A stretch of 64,000 bases of DNA, from positions 1,426,001-1,490,000 of the forward strand of contig NZ_UHIL01000001.1 of NCBI RefSeq assembly GCF_900460535.1. Direction: 5' to 3'. This document shows, one piece after another, positions 54,429 through 63,850 of this stretch. The position numbers and the translations under genes were made by a program. Every line of letters begins with the position of its first letter. Position 1 is the first letter of the stretch. The stretch is from Vibrio parahaemolyticus (GTDB lineage: Bacteria; Pseudomonadota; Gammaproteobacteria; Enterobacterales; Vibrionaceae). The notes below the pieces were generated by a model, which worked only from the letters and a program-made list of their open reading frames with translations, was not told the origin of the DNA and ran no database searches.

Positions 54429-55349
54429 TTACAAGCCGCTAGCACTGAGTACTGCGTTGATTTCGTTTCGAAAGTCAGTATCACTCATATTGCTTAGGTC
54501 ATACAAGACCTCTGCACCTGTTAAATTGAATTCCACTTCATGTTCATCAATACGTTCGTCTTGATTGCGGAACATCAATAAGTGGTTTGCAATTCGAGCA
54601 ATGTCCAAATAACTGACTTCTGGACGAGCGGTAACAAACTTTTCGTTTGAAGAGACTTCTCGAAAATCGTTGTCGAACCCCCAGCGTTCTAGCACCAACT
54701 TACTGGTTGCAGAGCAGCGAGTTTGGAAGATTTGCAACGCGATATCAGGGTCAAGGTAATTGCCACTATCCAGATACAGGTGATATTCGTTAATGAGGCA
54801 GAACAAGCCAATATCGGCCAATAAGCCAACTAGAAGTGCCTTTTCCAGCTCCAGATGTGTGTAAACAGAAGGCTCGTGTTTGTGGAATTCTTGTACGACC
54901 AGCACCATCGTGGCGCCAAGCTCTCGAGAGACGGCCGCACTTTTTACCAGTATGTCATTGCACTCTTTACTCAGATTGACCGCGTGTTTCAATTGCTCGA
55001 TAGCTTGTGCGGTCACGATGTCTCGAACGCGGAAGATACCTAAACGAGAGACGGCGGTAGTTAAATCACTACAAGTAATGTTTCTTCGGTTAAAAATCAC
55101 CGAGTTGGCTACGCGAATCACAATAGCAGCTAACCCTGGATCTTCTAAAAGGCAATTTGCGACATCAGAAACCGTGGTGTTTTCTTCTATACAAAGTTTT
55201 TGAATTTTGATGACTACATCGGGGATGGGTGGTAACGAAATTTTACCGGTAGATATGGATTGTTCGACCAATTGGGCGAATTCAGATTCAAGCGCTTGTA
55301 TAAGCTTATCTTTGTTATTTGGTAGCCAAAAAAATGATAGATGTTCCAT
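54429..55349 (-). CDS. HDOD domain signalling protein
   Basis: 306 residues. An HDOD (metal-independent HD-related) domain spans about residues 30-230 (SLPPIPDVVIKIQKLC start, VANCLLEDPGLAAIVIRVANS core, LVGLLADIGLFCLI). HDOD proteins act as output or adaptor modules in c-di-GMP, motility and stress signalling in vibrios. The N-terminal 30 residues and C-terminal 70 residues carry no recognisable domain. No clear SD precedes the ATG. Not in an operon with lysO (107-base gap). Confidence 0.82.
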   Translation of the reverse strand: MEHLSFFWLPNNKDKLIQALESEFAQLVEQSISTGKISLPPIPDVVIKIQKLCIEENTTVSDVANCLLEDPGLAAIVIRVANSVIFNRRNITCSDLTTAVSRLGIFRVRDIVTAQAIEQLKHAVNLSKECNDILVKSAAVSRELGATMVLVVQEFHKHEPSVYTHLELEKALLVGLLADIGLFCLINEYHLYLDSGNYLDPDIALQIFQTRCSATSKLVLERWGFDNDFREVSSNEKFVTARPEVSYLDIARIANHLLMFRNQDERIDEHEVEFNLTGAEVLYDLSNMSDTDFRNEINAVLSASGL

Positions 55350-55725
55350 TGTGACGTGGTGTTAGAGAACTTTCGTACAGTGTACCCTTACCCGAAGAGC
55401 ATTATCAATGAAATGCGTACTAAGTTCTCTATAAATGGTATACGGATCATAACGATGCGTGGTTTTTGGCACGCCATGCGTCAAAAAAATATCGCTAAAT
55501 ACCCAATAAGTGTGAAACTAATCACGTATGATGAATTTATACTTTTTTATATGTGACCTATGTCCTAACTTATTTTTCAACGTTAAGTATGATTAAGCAA
55601 GTTGGTGAGCACAACTCACAAAAATATCGCCAACAAATCGACATTTTAAATTCGCTACAAGCTGCTGTTTATCTGGTGACATCGCTAATCGGGGTAATTT
55701 ATTCAGATTAAAGAGGTCAATGGAC
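55350..55725. other. Leader/intergenic region upstream of tfoY
   Basis: 376 bases between the divergent HDOD gene and tfoY, AT-rich. I looked for a c-di-GMP-I riboswitch (GCAAACC ... GACGCAAAGC ... GGTTACCG signatures), described upstream of tfoY in V. cholerae, and did not find it. A small TGAG-CACAA-CTCA hairpin is at about 55605-55620. No convincing gene. Confidence 0.45.
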
Positions 55726-56307
55726 ATGACAGACCAAGCTTTTTTTAAATATGTACGCAATTTTAATGAGTATCAGAAACGTTCTATGTTTGGTGGTATC
55801 GGCTTGTTTAGCGATGACGCCATGTTTGCGCTTGTCAGCAATGATTGCTGTTATTTGCGCGGCGGTAATGGTTTAGACGAAGAATTTACTCTGCTTAATT
55901 GTGAAAAATACAAGCACGTCAAAAAACAGACGACGGCTACTGTAAACTATTATGACGTAACCGATTTATTTGAGTCCGGATTTACTGGTCTTGACGATTT
56001 GTTACGCAAATCTATTGATTGCTCAATTAAGGAGCGAAAATACCAAAAGTCTTCTGCAAGTAAACGTTTGAGAGATCTACCGAACATGCAGCTTACATTA
56101 GAGCGCATGGTTAAAAAGGCGGGTATTGATGATGTTGAAACCTTTTTGGAACTTGGTCCAGTTGAAGTGTTCAACAAAGTAAGAGTTGCTTACGGCAATG
56201 ATGTTGACGTTAAACTGCTGTGGAAGTTTGCTGGTGCCATTGATGGTGTGCACTGGAAACTAATCCAAGAGCCACGCAAAAAACAGTTACTGGCACTGTG
56301 TGAATAA
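55726..56307 (+). CDS. tfoY: TfoX-family regulator TfoY
   Basis: About 193 residues: TfoX N-terminal domain (EYQKRSMFGGIGLFSDDAMFALV) and TfoX C-terminal domain (LRDLPNMQLTLERMVKKAGI ... LLWKFAGAIDGVHWKL). The N-terminal FFKYVRNFNEYQKRS segment fits TfoY better than TfoX. TfoY drives motility and type VI secretion defence in V. cholerae. ATG at 55726 has good spacing from AAGAGGT; ATG at 55720 is too close. The lack of a visible riboswitch suggests different c-di-GMP control here. Confidence 0.75.
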   Translation: MTDQAFFKYVRNFNEYQKRSMFGGIGLFSDDAMFALVSNDCCYLRGGNGLDEEFTLLNCEKYKHVKKQTTATVNYYDVTDLFESGFTGLDDLLRKSIDCSIKERKYQKSSASKRLRDLPNMQLTLERMVKKAGIDDVETFLELGPVEVFNKVRVAYGNDVDVKLLWKFAGAIDGVHWKLIQEPRKKQLLALCE

Positions 56308-56438
56308 GGCAACTGAACCACACAATGATTGACTCGTTTCTAATGGAGTTAGCGAGTCAGAAAAGTAAGTGTTAAAAGCAGAAAAGGGATGTTGATGTTT
56401 TTGACCACTTCATTTGAGTTAGTCATTTTATGAACAAA

Positions 56439-56464
56439 AAAACCGAGGCAATTGCCTCGGTTTT
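56439..56464. terminator. Bidirectional palindromic terminator
   Basis: 26-base perfect palindrome, AAAACCGAGGCAA with TTGCCTCGGTTTT, between convergent tfoY and the outer-membrane protein gene. Confidence 0.9.
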
Positions 56465-56480
56465 GCTTTTTTCACGCCAA

Positions 56481-57026
56481 TTAGAACTTGAAGCGTGTAG
56501 TGAACATGATTTGATCACCGTAGAAATCGTTGATGCGAGCTTCAGCACCAAGAGAGAAAAGCTCTGTTGAATGGAAGCGCGCGTAAGCAGAACCTGTCCA
56601 ATCGTCATCGTTGTCGATTGAAACGTAACCAACTTTACCACCCACTTCAAGTTGAGGACCAAGCCATTGGCGAACGCCTAGGTTTAGCTCCATACCAACA
56701 TCTGTGCTGCTTGAGCTTGTTGGCTGAACCACACGCATCAGCATTTCACCTGTAAGGTCTGCCCAGTTGTTTAGCGGTGAGTGAAAGCCAAAACCTGCAG
56801 CAGAATCAAAGTCGCTATCAAACTCAGAGTCGATACGAGCAATAACGTGCGCATTCGGGTGAATAGATTTGCTGAAGCCAGCACCAAATGTCACAGGGCT
56901 TGCGCCGATACGAGCTTCGAAATAATCGTAGCTAAAGTTGCTCATAGTTGCAGGCGCGTTGCGGTCTGCGGCTAGGGCATGGCTTGATGCCATTAATAGG
57001 GCAGCGGCTAATAGTGTTTTACGCAT
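56481..57026 (-). CDS. Small outer-membrane beta-barrel protein
   Basis: 181 residues: signal peptide (LLMASSHALAADR) and about eight alternating amphipathic strands (FDSAAGFGFHSPL, MELNLGVRQWL, VGGKVGYVSI, SAYARFHSTELFSLGAEARI), ending in the aromatic C terminus MFTTRFKF expected for barrel assembly. It resembles small 8-stranded barrels of the OmpA/OmpX size class but I cannot name the family. Monocistronic. Confidence 0.72.
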   Translation of the reverse strand: MRKTLLAAALLMASSHALAADRNAPATMSNFSYDYFEARIGASPVTFGAGFSKSIHPNAHVIARIDSEFDSDFDSAAGFGFHSPLNNWADLTGEMLMRVVQPTSSSSTDVGMELNLGVRQWLGPQLEVGGKVGYVSIDNDDDWTGSAYARFHSTELFSLGAEARINDFYGDQIMFTTRFKF

Positions 57027-57223
57027 AACTAACGATAAACCTTGTTCTTTATTTCCATGGATTCAGGCAAATGCTTGAACCGTAATCTGATTTGTCCGAC
57101 ATCATAATAAAAACGAAGGTCTACGACCAACAAAAATGTGTCGAGGTTTTGTCAATTGACTTAATGGTGACGTAACAAAAGCAAAAAGCGCGCCACTAGT
57201 TGCTAGAGAGCTATTCTCAACTA

Positions 57224-57721
57224 TTACTCTCCGAAGCTGGCTCTGCGATCTGCCATTGCATTCAAGATTGCTTCTGAATCGAGAATCGTCGTCCAAGACA
57301 ACAAATTGTCATCATTTTCAATAACAAAGGCTGTTAGCTGGGATTTAATGGCTTGTCTTAGCTCCTCACCTTTCCAAGGCTTGGCAATGTAATAATCTAA
57401 GCTAGCATGGTTTACCGCTTCAACGGTGTCTTCAAGACCCGCTTGTCCGGTTAGGAGCACTTTTCTTGCTGCTTTGGTGTCACCATTTTGACTCAGTTCT
57501 ATAAGAAAGCTGATGCCCGTTTGTTCTGGCATGATGTGGTCGCACAAAATCAGCGCAAGCTGAACTTCTTCTTCCGCCATCTCTTCAATCACTTGCTTTG
57601 CTTCCGTAACGGACTCTGCGCCCTCAACGATGAAATGTTCTTCGAATGGTGCTAAATCTTGAAGGACACTATCCAAGACTTCTCGTTCGTCATCGACACA
57701 TAAAATCAGATACTTAGTCAT
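57224..57721 (-). CDS. Stand-alone receiver-domain response regulator
   Basis: 165 residues: one complete receiver domain (D10/D11 acidic pair, phospho-acceptor D61 in ILCDHIMPEQTG, Thr91, Lys114 in YYIAKPWKG) with a 40-residue C-terminal helical extension (LTAFVIENDDNLLSWTTILDSE) and no DNA-binding or enzyme domain. The extension closely resembles the linker after the first receiver of the hybrid kinase encoded just upstream, so the two share an origin. The genes overlap by 4 bases. It probably works by protein contact, perhaps as the phosphoryl output of that kinase. Confidence 0.85.
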   Translation of the reverse strand: MTKYLILCVDDEREVLDSVLQDLAPFEEHFIVEGAESVTEAKQVIEEMAEEEVQLALILCDHIMPEQTGISFLIELSQNGDTKAARKVLLTGQAGLEDTVEAVNHASLDYYIAKPWKGEELRQAIKSQLTAFVIENDDNLLSWTTILDSEAILNAMADRRASFGE

Positions 57722-59694
57722 GTTTCATCTCCTTCTTCAATGACTGGTAACCAGACGGTCATACAAGTAAAGGCATTGAGTTCCGATTGAACATCAATCC
57801 AGCCTTTGTGTGCTGCAACGATTTGTTGGCAAATAGACAGTCCAATACCTAAGCCAAAGTTGCCTTCTTTTTTGGTTGTAAAGTTGAGTTCAAAAATTGC
57901 TTTTTTCTGCGAATCCGGAATACCGCATCCATTATCTTCAAATGAAATCACGGCATAACTCTGTTGGTTTTTTTCAACTTCTCTCGTTTGTATTTTTAAC
58001 GACCCTTTTTCAGGAAAGGCGTCAATCGCATTGGATATTAGGTTGGTCCATACTTGTTGCAATGCAATAGGTTGGCAAAGCATACGCGGAAGTGGGGCGT
58101 AATCTGTTGAAACTTGATGTACCTTTAGCTTGTTTTCGAAAATCACTAAAGTGTCTTCGATGCCTTCATGGATATCGGCGTAGTGCATGCGTTCATCATC
58201 AGATCTCGCGTAGCCTTTTAGGCTCTTCACCATGTCAGCGATGCGAGCGGCACAAACATTGATAGAACGGAGAGAAGCACCTGCTTGATGGTATTGTTCT
58301 AACGTCTCTAGCGTAGAGGAGGCATTGTCTTTCTTCTTGGCGAGCTGGGAAACGAGTTCGGAATCGCTCTCTAGGCCTAAATTGACGACTTTTTTGGCAA
58401 TGGCACGATCAGGTAACGTGCTGTTGAGCTCTTTGACGCGTGAGCGCAGTTCCGCAGTCGAGGCTGGCTTGGCGGTTTGAGCTCTGGTTAGAAGCTGAAC
58501 GCCTTTGATTTGTACTTCTGCTGTCGGAAGTTGAGTTAATAGCCCTTCGAGGGTATGAGTGAGGTTTTCTACACCACGCAAAATCGCAGCTATTGGGTTG
58601 TTCAGTTCATGGGCCACGCCTGCAACCAACTGGCCGAGCATGGCCATTTTTTCTCTTTCAATCAGTTGTTGATGAGCAGATTCAAGTGATTCGAGTGTTT
58701 TCTGCAATTGTAATTTTGTGTTGATGCTTCTCTGTAATCGGCGATTGAAATGACGAAGAAGTAAGTTCGTAAATAGGGGGAGAAGGTTTGAGTCACTCTG
58801 CATTACTTTACGGAACACATTTCTATCAAGTTTAATTACTTCTGTTTCGGTAAGCGTAAGTGCAGTAGAAAAGGAGCATTCCCCAGTTACAAATGACATG
58901 CCGCCGACAATGTTCCCTTTGGTATGGCGAACCACTTCTCGCTGCATACCTTGTTCGTCTCTTTTGTAAAGCGCCACTTCTCCGCTGGTTATGAACCATA
59001 AAAAGCTGTTAGGTTCCCCTTCAACCGTCAGCAAATGCTCAGGAGAGTAGGTTCGACAAGCTTTTGTTTCGTCATTTTCTTTGAAAAACTGCTGCAAGGC
59101 AGAGATTACTTGTTCTGCCAGTTCATTATCAGACATCGAGTGATAGTCGTGTAAGAAACCTGCTTGGTAATTGCTCATCTGATTTTCGATATGAGCACGT
59201 AGCAATTTGTGCTGGTCCAAGATTTGGCTATAACTGAGCAAGTCTTCTTTGCAATTACGTAAGATAAACTGCGTCAGCTCTTTTTGAGCCGTATTAAAAA
59301 GGACATTATCTGGTAGAGGCTTGGTCAAACAATGATCCAAACGACCTTCATTGACGGCCGTGAGTATCGCGTCAATATCTGAAGAGCAACTGATGAGAAT
59401 TTTACGAGCGCGCTCGGTGTGCGGTGTTTTGTCCAGCCCAATGAGAAAATCCACACCATTAAAGTGCGCGTGATGGCTGGCGATCACTAACGCGACAGTT
59501 TGTTCTCTTTCTTCAAGATATTCCAACGCGCTTTGCGCTTCTTCTATCGACTCGACAGAAAAAATATCAAACTTGCTAGAGAAAGCCGACAGTTCCAATC
59601 GAAACTGCTCTGCACTGATTGGATTATTGTCGAGACACAATACAGCGTAACGATTCACAGGTGGTTGAGCTCCGGTTAAAACTTGGCCAAGCAA
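57718..59694 (-). CDS. Cytoplasmic hybrid histidine kinase with degenerate receiver and cNMP-like domain
   Basis: 658 residues, no membrane segment. Order: pseudo-receiver (about 15-130), linker helix (130-175), cyclic-nucleotide-binding-like domain (about 200-300), HisKA with phospho-accepting His362 (GVAHELNNP), and an ATPase domain (NLISNAIDAF, EDNGCGIP, GIGLSICQQIVAAHKG). In the receiver the phospho-acceptor Asp is Ser73 (IASHHAHF) and the acidic pair is D22/N23, so it should not be phosphorylated. The nucleotide-binding domain lacks the conserved phosphate-binding Arg (SFVTGECSFSTAL), so cNMP binding is doubtful. A 100-residue insert separates the two kinase helices. Confidence 0.82.
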   Translation of the reverse strand: MLGQVLTGAQPPVNRYAVLCLDNNPISAEQFRLELSAFSSKFDIFSVESIEEAQSALEYLEEREQTVALVIASHHAHFNGVDFLIGLDKTPHTERARKILISCSSDIDAILTAVNEGRLDHCLTKPLPDNVLFNTAQKELTQFILRNCKEDLLSYSQILDQHKLLRAHIENQMSNYQAGFLHDYHSMSDNELAEQVISALQQFFKENDETKACRTYSPEHLLTVEGEPNSFLWFITSGEVALYKRDEQGMQREVVRHTKGNIVGGMSFVTGECSFSTALTLTETEVIKLDRNVFRKVMQSDSNLLPLFTNLLLRHFNRRLQRSINTKLQLQKTLESLESAHQQLIEREKMAMLGQLVAGVAHELNNPIAAILRGVENLTHTLEGLLTQLPTAEVQIKGVQLLTRAQTAKPASTAELRSRVKELNSTLPDRAIAKKVVNLGLESDSELVSQLAKKKDNASSTLETLEQYHQAGASLRSINVCAARIADMVKSLKGYARSDDERMHYADIHEGIEDTLVIFENKLKVHQVSTDYAPLPRMLCQPIALQQVWTNLISNAIDAFPEKGSLKIQTREVEKNQQSYAVISFEDNGCGIPDSQKKAIFELNFTTKKEGNFGLGIGLSICQQIVAAHKGWIDVQSELNAFTCMTVWLPVIEEGDET

Positions 59695-59844
59695 ACTTTA
59701 TCAATAAAACGGTGTAATGAGTGCGAGCTGCGTATGATTCCTGACTAATGGACTAGAATTAGCATCAATAGTCTGATTTATCTCAATGTTTTATCCGTTA
59801 ATAGTTTGGGGTAGACTGAGCGCAAATACCTGAAAAGTGATGTT

Positions 59845-61110
59845 ATGCAAAACTTAAAAAAACTAGGCGCCATCGGTGGTGCAATCTCATTGGCGTTGTG
59901 TTGGCCGCTTGCGGTTGGTCAAATTGGTCAGTCGATCATTGAAGACGGTATCGCCAATATGAACGATAAGATGATCAAAGGCGAAGTTGTTGAATACCAA
60001 CGCGGCTACCTTTCTTCCGTTGTATTAACTCGATACTCAGTGGTTGACCCTGAACTGAAAACACAGTTTGAACGCGATGGTTTGCCGATTATGTTCGAAG
60101 TCACGAGTGATGTAAGCCATGGCTTAACTAGCCTGACAGCAGACTCTAAGCTGGTGGATAATGATTTTCTGCCGCTTACCATGCATAGCAAAACACAGCT
60201 TAATGGTAACACTGCGTTTACGTTGGATTTAGACAGCTGGAACTATCGCAATGAAGCGCAAGGCGTATCGGTTTCGACAAGTCCTGCGCAAGTGACTGGC
60301 GATGTTACCGTACTCGGTGATTTGAAGTACCAAGTATCGATTCCTTCGGTTCAAGTCGATTTTGAAAATGGTGACGAGCTACACCTGAATGAGCTGAGTG
60401 GACAAGGTAAGGGTAAGCAAGCGAAAGGCTATTGGCTTGGTGAACAAACCTTTTCTTTAGAAAAGTTAGATGTGGTGGATTCATCGCTTAAACAGGTATT
60501 TTTGATTGAAAAGGCGAGCTACAGCGGCAACACGTCGAATGACGAAACCGGTGAGAAGCTAAACAGCCAATTGAACATTAATGCTCAAAAAATGCGCCTA
60601 ACGGATGGCACTGATGTTGATAACTTTAAGTTGAATTTTGCTATTGCAGATGTCGATAGTAATTCGTTCGATCAAATTATGTCGATCTATCAAAGCTCAC
60701 CAGTACTTGATGAACAACAGGTGTCCGAATTAATGCCTCACATCGACACGCTATTTAGTAAGGGTTTTAAGCTTTCAGTTAATGAGCTTTCTTTGGCGTT
60801 TGGTGAAGGTAAATTCCGCAACGAGTGGCAATTATCTGTCCCTCAAGGTACAGACCATATCACGCAAGACCCAATGAAGTTGATGACCGCAACAAACGGC
60901 GAATTGAGTACTTACTTCTCAGATGAACTTGTTGAACACTATCCATTTATCCAAGAAGGCATTGATGAGCTTTTGATCATGGAGTTGATTGAAAAAGTCG
61001 ATGGTGGTTATGAACTTAAAGCTCAAATCGGTGAAGGCAAGCTTAAGTTTGAAAATGGTCATGAATTTCCATTGATTGGTCTGTTAATGCCCGCGTTGAT
61101 GCAGAAATAA
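59845..61110 (+). CDS. YdgA family (DUF945) exported protein
   Basis: 421 residues with an N-terminal hydrophobic segment (about 8-26) acting as signal or anchor (IGGAISLALCWPLAVGQ), followed by a long region of repeated beta strands typical of the DUF945/YdgA family. YdgA is a periplasmic or membrane-tethered protein of unknown role in E. coli; recent AsmA-like comparisons have been suggested for such folds, which I cannot confirm from sequence. Monocistronic, with its own terminator. Confidence 0.78.
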   Translation: MQNLKKLGAIGGAISLALCWPLAVGQIGQSIIEDGIANMNDKMIKGEVVEYQRGYLSSVVLTRYSVVDPELKTQFERDGLPIMFEVTSDVSHGLTSLTADSKLVDNDFLPLTMHSKTQLNGNTAFTLDLDSWNYRNEAQGVSVSTSPAQVTGDVTVLGDLKYQVSIPSVQVDFENGDELHLNELSGQGKGKQAKGYWLGEQTFSLEKLDVVDSSLKQVFLIEKASYSGNTSNDETGEKLNSQLNINAQKMRLTDGTDVDNFKLNFAIADVDSNSFDQIMSIYQSSPVLDEQQVSELMPHIDTLFSKGFKLSVNELSLAFGEGKFRNEWQLSVPQGTDHITQDPMKLMTATNGELSTYFSDELVEHYPFIQEGIDELLIMELIEKVDGGYELKAQIGEGKLKFENGHEFPLIGLLMPALMQK

Positions 61111-61155
61111 GCCGATTACGATTAGAGCTTTCCGTTAATTTGACGTTTTCAGTTT

Positions 61156-61179
61156 AAAAGAGGTCTTAAGACCTCTTTT
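61156..61179 (+). terminator. Terminator of the YdgA-like gene
   Basis: 24-base perfect palindrome, AAAAGAGGTCTT with AAGACCTCTTTT, followed by a T-rich stretch. Confidence 0.88.
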
Positions 61180-61248
61180 CTTGTTTTTATCACCATAAAA
61201 ACGTGATATTAATTTCGTAATATTTACATAGCAGGAGCAATGAGCATA

Positions 61249-62343
61249 ATGGAACAAAATACGGACAACGTATTTAACTTCAGTGCAGGGCCAGCGGCTT
61301 TGCCAAAAGCTGTCATGCAGCAAGCACAACAGGAACTTATCGACTGGCAAGGTCTTGGTACTTCGGTAATGGAAATCAGTCACCGAAGTAAAGAGTTCAT
61401 CAAAGTTGCACAAGAAGCAGAGCAAGATCTACGTGATTTGCTGAATATTCCAGACAACTACAAAGTACTGTTCTGCCAAGGTGGTGCTCGTGCTCAGTTT
61501 GCCGCTGTTCCGCTAAACTTACTTGGTGATGCAGAAACTGCAACCTACATCGATGGTGGCTACTGGGCTGAAAGTGCAGTCGAAGAGGCGAAGAAGTACT
61601 GCGAACCTGACGTATTTGATGCCAAAACAGAGATTGACGGTAAAGTAGCTGTTCTACCTGCAAGCGAATGGAAAATTGCCCCAGAAGCGGCTTATGTTCA
61701 CTTTTGCCCAAATGAAACCATCGATGGCATCGAAATCAATGATCTTCCGATCACCGACAAACCAATTGTTGCTGATATGTCTTCGACAATTCTTTCTCGT
61801 GAAATCGACGTGTCGAAATACGGTGTGATTTACGCGGGCGCTCAGAAAAACATTGGCCCATCAGGTATTGCCATCGCGATCGTTCGTGACGATCTACTCG
61901 GCATGGCGAAACAAGTGCTACCAAGTATTCTTGATTACAAAGTTCTTGCTGAAAAAGAATCAATGTTTAACACGCCACCAACGTTTGCTTGGTACTTGTC
62001 TGGCCTTGTTTTCAAATGGCTTAAAGCACAAGGCGGCGTTAAGAGCATTGAAACAGTGAATCGCGAAAAAGCAAAACTGCTTTACGATTACATTGAACAG
62101 TCTGATTTCTACCGCAACGGCGTTCATCCATCGAACCGTTCATTAATGAACGTTCCTTTCCAATTAGCGAAGCCTGAACTTGACGCGACTTTCCTTGAGC
62201 TTGCAGATGCAAAAGGACTAAAGGCGCTAAAAGGTCACCGTGTGGTGGGCGGTATGCGCGCATCGATTTACAATGCAATGCCGCTAGAAGGTGTGCAAGC
62301 GTTGGTCGACTTCATGAAAGAGTTCGAGCAAAACTACGCATAG
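61249..62343 (+). CDS. serC: Phosphoserine aminotransferase SerC
   Basis: 364 residues: class V aminotransferase with the N-terminal [11 protein letters not shown] signature, PLP-binding Lys in [15 protein letters not shown] and substrate Arg in [11 protein letters not shown] at the C terminus. It makes phosphoserine (serine pathway) and also acts in pyridoxine synthesis. ATG at 61249 is preferred over 61240, which lies only 2 bases after AGGAG and extends past the family start. aroA, the usual partner in enterics, is absent here; dsdA follows instead. Confidence 0.93.
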   Translation: MEQNTDNVFNFSAGPAALPKAVMQQAQQELIDWQGLGTSVMEISHRSKEFIKVAQEAEQDLRDLLNIPDNYKVLFCQGGARAQFAAVPLNLLGDAETATYIDGGYWAESAVEEAKKYCEPDVFDAKTEIDGKVAVLPASEWKIAPEAAYVHFCPNETIDGIEINDLPITDKPIVADMSSTILSREIDVSKYGVIYAGAQKNIGPSGIAIAIVRDDLLGMAKQVLPSILDYKVLAEKESMFNTPPTFAWYLSGLVFKWLKAQGGVKSIETVNREKAKLLYDYIEQSDFYRNGVHPSNRSLMNVPFQLAKPELDATFLELADAKGLKALKGHRVVGGMRASIYNAMPLEGVQALVDFMKEFEQNYA

Positions 62344-62362
62344 AGCACAAATTGAATGAGTT

Positions 62363-62388
62363 AAAAGCGTCGCAATTGCGGCGCTTTT
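62363..62388 (+). terminator. Terminator of serC
   Basis: Arms AAAAGCGTCGCAA and TTGCGGCGCTTTT (one T-G wobble), 20 bases after the serC stop. Confidence 0.85.
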
Positions 62389-62448
62389 GTTTATGTGCGT
62401 AACCAATTGAATGGAAGATTCTAAAGAACGAATTGCAGGATAGAGGAT

Positions 62449-63780
62449 ATGAACAAGCTGAATGTGGAAGTGCTTAAAAAACAATTCCCACTTTTAGAGC
62501 AACTGATCAACCTAGATGAAGTTTGTTGGTTTAATCCCAACGTGACCTCGCTTGAAGAAGGTTTGCCACACGTCGGATTGAACGCAGAAGATATTCATTG
62601 CGCGAGTGCAAGGCTCAAGCGCTTTGCTCCTTATCTTATGAAAGCTTTTCCTGAAACCAAAGCCGCTTCTGGTCTCATTGAGTCGCCTGTAGTGGACATT
62701 CCAAAGATGAAAGCAGCTTTGGAAACTCAGTACAACGTCCCAATATTCGGCCGCCTTATGCTCAAGCTTGATAGTCACCTACCAATATCCGGCTCGATAA
62801 AAGCCCGTGGTGGCATTTATGAAGTGTTAGTTCATGCTGAAAAACTGGCGATTGCCGCAGGGTTGTTAAGTGAGAGTGATGATTACAGCAAGCTGCTGAG
62901 TGGTGAGTTCCGACAGTTTTTCCAACAATACAGCATCGCGGTTGGTTCGACGGGAAACCTAGGCATGTCGATAGGTATGATGAGTGCCAAGCTTGGCTTT
63001 TCAGTATCGGTTCATATGTCAGCCGATGCGAGAGAGTGGAAGAAAAATAAACTTCGATCGCACGGTGTCAACGTGGTTGAGTACGAGCAAGATTATGGTG
63101 TTGCGGTTGAGCAAGGTCGAAAACAGGCAGAGAGCGATCCCAACTGCTTTTTTATCGATGATGAAAACTCACAAACCTTGTTCCTAGGTTACTCGGTTGC
63201 AGGTGAACGCTTAAAACAACAATTTGATGATTTAGGTATTGTGGTTGATGAACGTCATCCACTATTTGTGTATTTACCATGCGGTGTTGGTGGTGGGCCA
63301 GGTGGTGTTGCTTTTGGGCTAAAGGTGGCCTTTGGTGACCACGTGCATTGCATCTTCGCTGAGCCAACACATTCTCCTTGCATGTTGTTGGGAGTACATA
63401 CTGGTTTGCATGATGAGATAGCGGTGCAAGATATCGGTATAGATAATCTCACCGCGGCAGATGGCTTGGCCGTTGGCCGTCCTTCTGGTTTTGTTGGGCG
63501 AGCCATGGAGCGGTTAATTGATGGTTACTACACCGTGACGGACGAATGTATGTATCAGCTTTTAGGTGAGCTGAGCGAACGAGAAGGCATCAATTTGGAG
63601 CCCTCTGCATTAGCCGGAATGATGGGCGCGGTGCATGTATCGAGTTCTCTACACTACCAGACTCGTTTACAGCTTACGGATGAACGTTTGAAAAATGCCA
63701 CACACTTAGTTTGGGCGACCGGGGGAGGGATGGTGCCAGAAGCCGAAATGTCAGCTTACTTGGCGAAGTCTGGTCGTTAG
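62449..63780 (+). CDS. dsdA: D-serine ammonia-lyase DsdA
   Basis: 443 residues, the length of E. coli DsdA (442). The PLP Lys is in [14 protein letters not shown] (about residue 116), the phosphate loop is [14 protein letters not shown], and the substrate loop [12 protein letters not shown] is intact. It deaminates D-serine to pyruvate and ammonia, allowing growth on or detoxification of D-serine. No dsdC regulator or dsdX permease is nearby. It follows the serC terminator by 61 bases, so it likely has its own promoter. Confidence 0.92.
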   Translation: MNKLNVEVLKKQFPLLEQLINLDEVCWFNPNVTSLEEGLPHVGLNAEDIHCASARLKRFAPYLMKAFPETKAASGLIESPVVDIPKMKAALETQYNVPIFGRLMLKLDSHLPISGSIKARGGIYEVLVHAEKLAIAAGLLSESDDYSKLLSGEFRQFFQQYSIAVGSTGNLGMSIGMMSAKLGFSVSVHMSADAREWKKNKLRSHGVNVVEYEQDYGVAVEQGRKQAESDPNCFFIDDENSQTLFLGYSVAGERLKQQFDDLGIVVDERHPLFVYLPCGVGGGPGGVAFGLKVAFGDHVHCIFAEPTHSPCMLLGVHTGLHDEIAVQDIGIDNLTAADGLAVGRPSGFVGRAMERLIDGYYTVTDECMYQLLGELSEREGINLEPSALAGMMGAVHVSSSLHYQTRLQLTDERLKNATHLVWATGGGMVPEAEMSAYLAKSGR

Positions 63781-63812
63781 AGCGTTCTTCAAATTTGTTG
63801 AGTTAGTCAATG

Positions 63813-63840
63813 AAAAAGCTCATCCGAAGATGAGCTTTTT
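63813..63840. terminator. Terminator between dsdA and cydC
   Basis: Twelve-base arms AAAAAGCTCATC and GATGAGCTTTTT with a 4-base loop, between convergent genes; it probably serves both. Confidence 0.9.
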
Positions 63841-63850
63841 TTAGTCTTAC

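Noticed and set aside
55341-55556. Short rightward frame upstream of tfoY
   Set aside because: It begins inside the antisense of the HDOD start, lacks an SD and shows no family resemblance.
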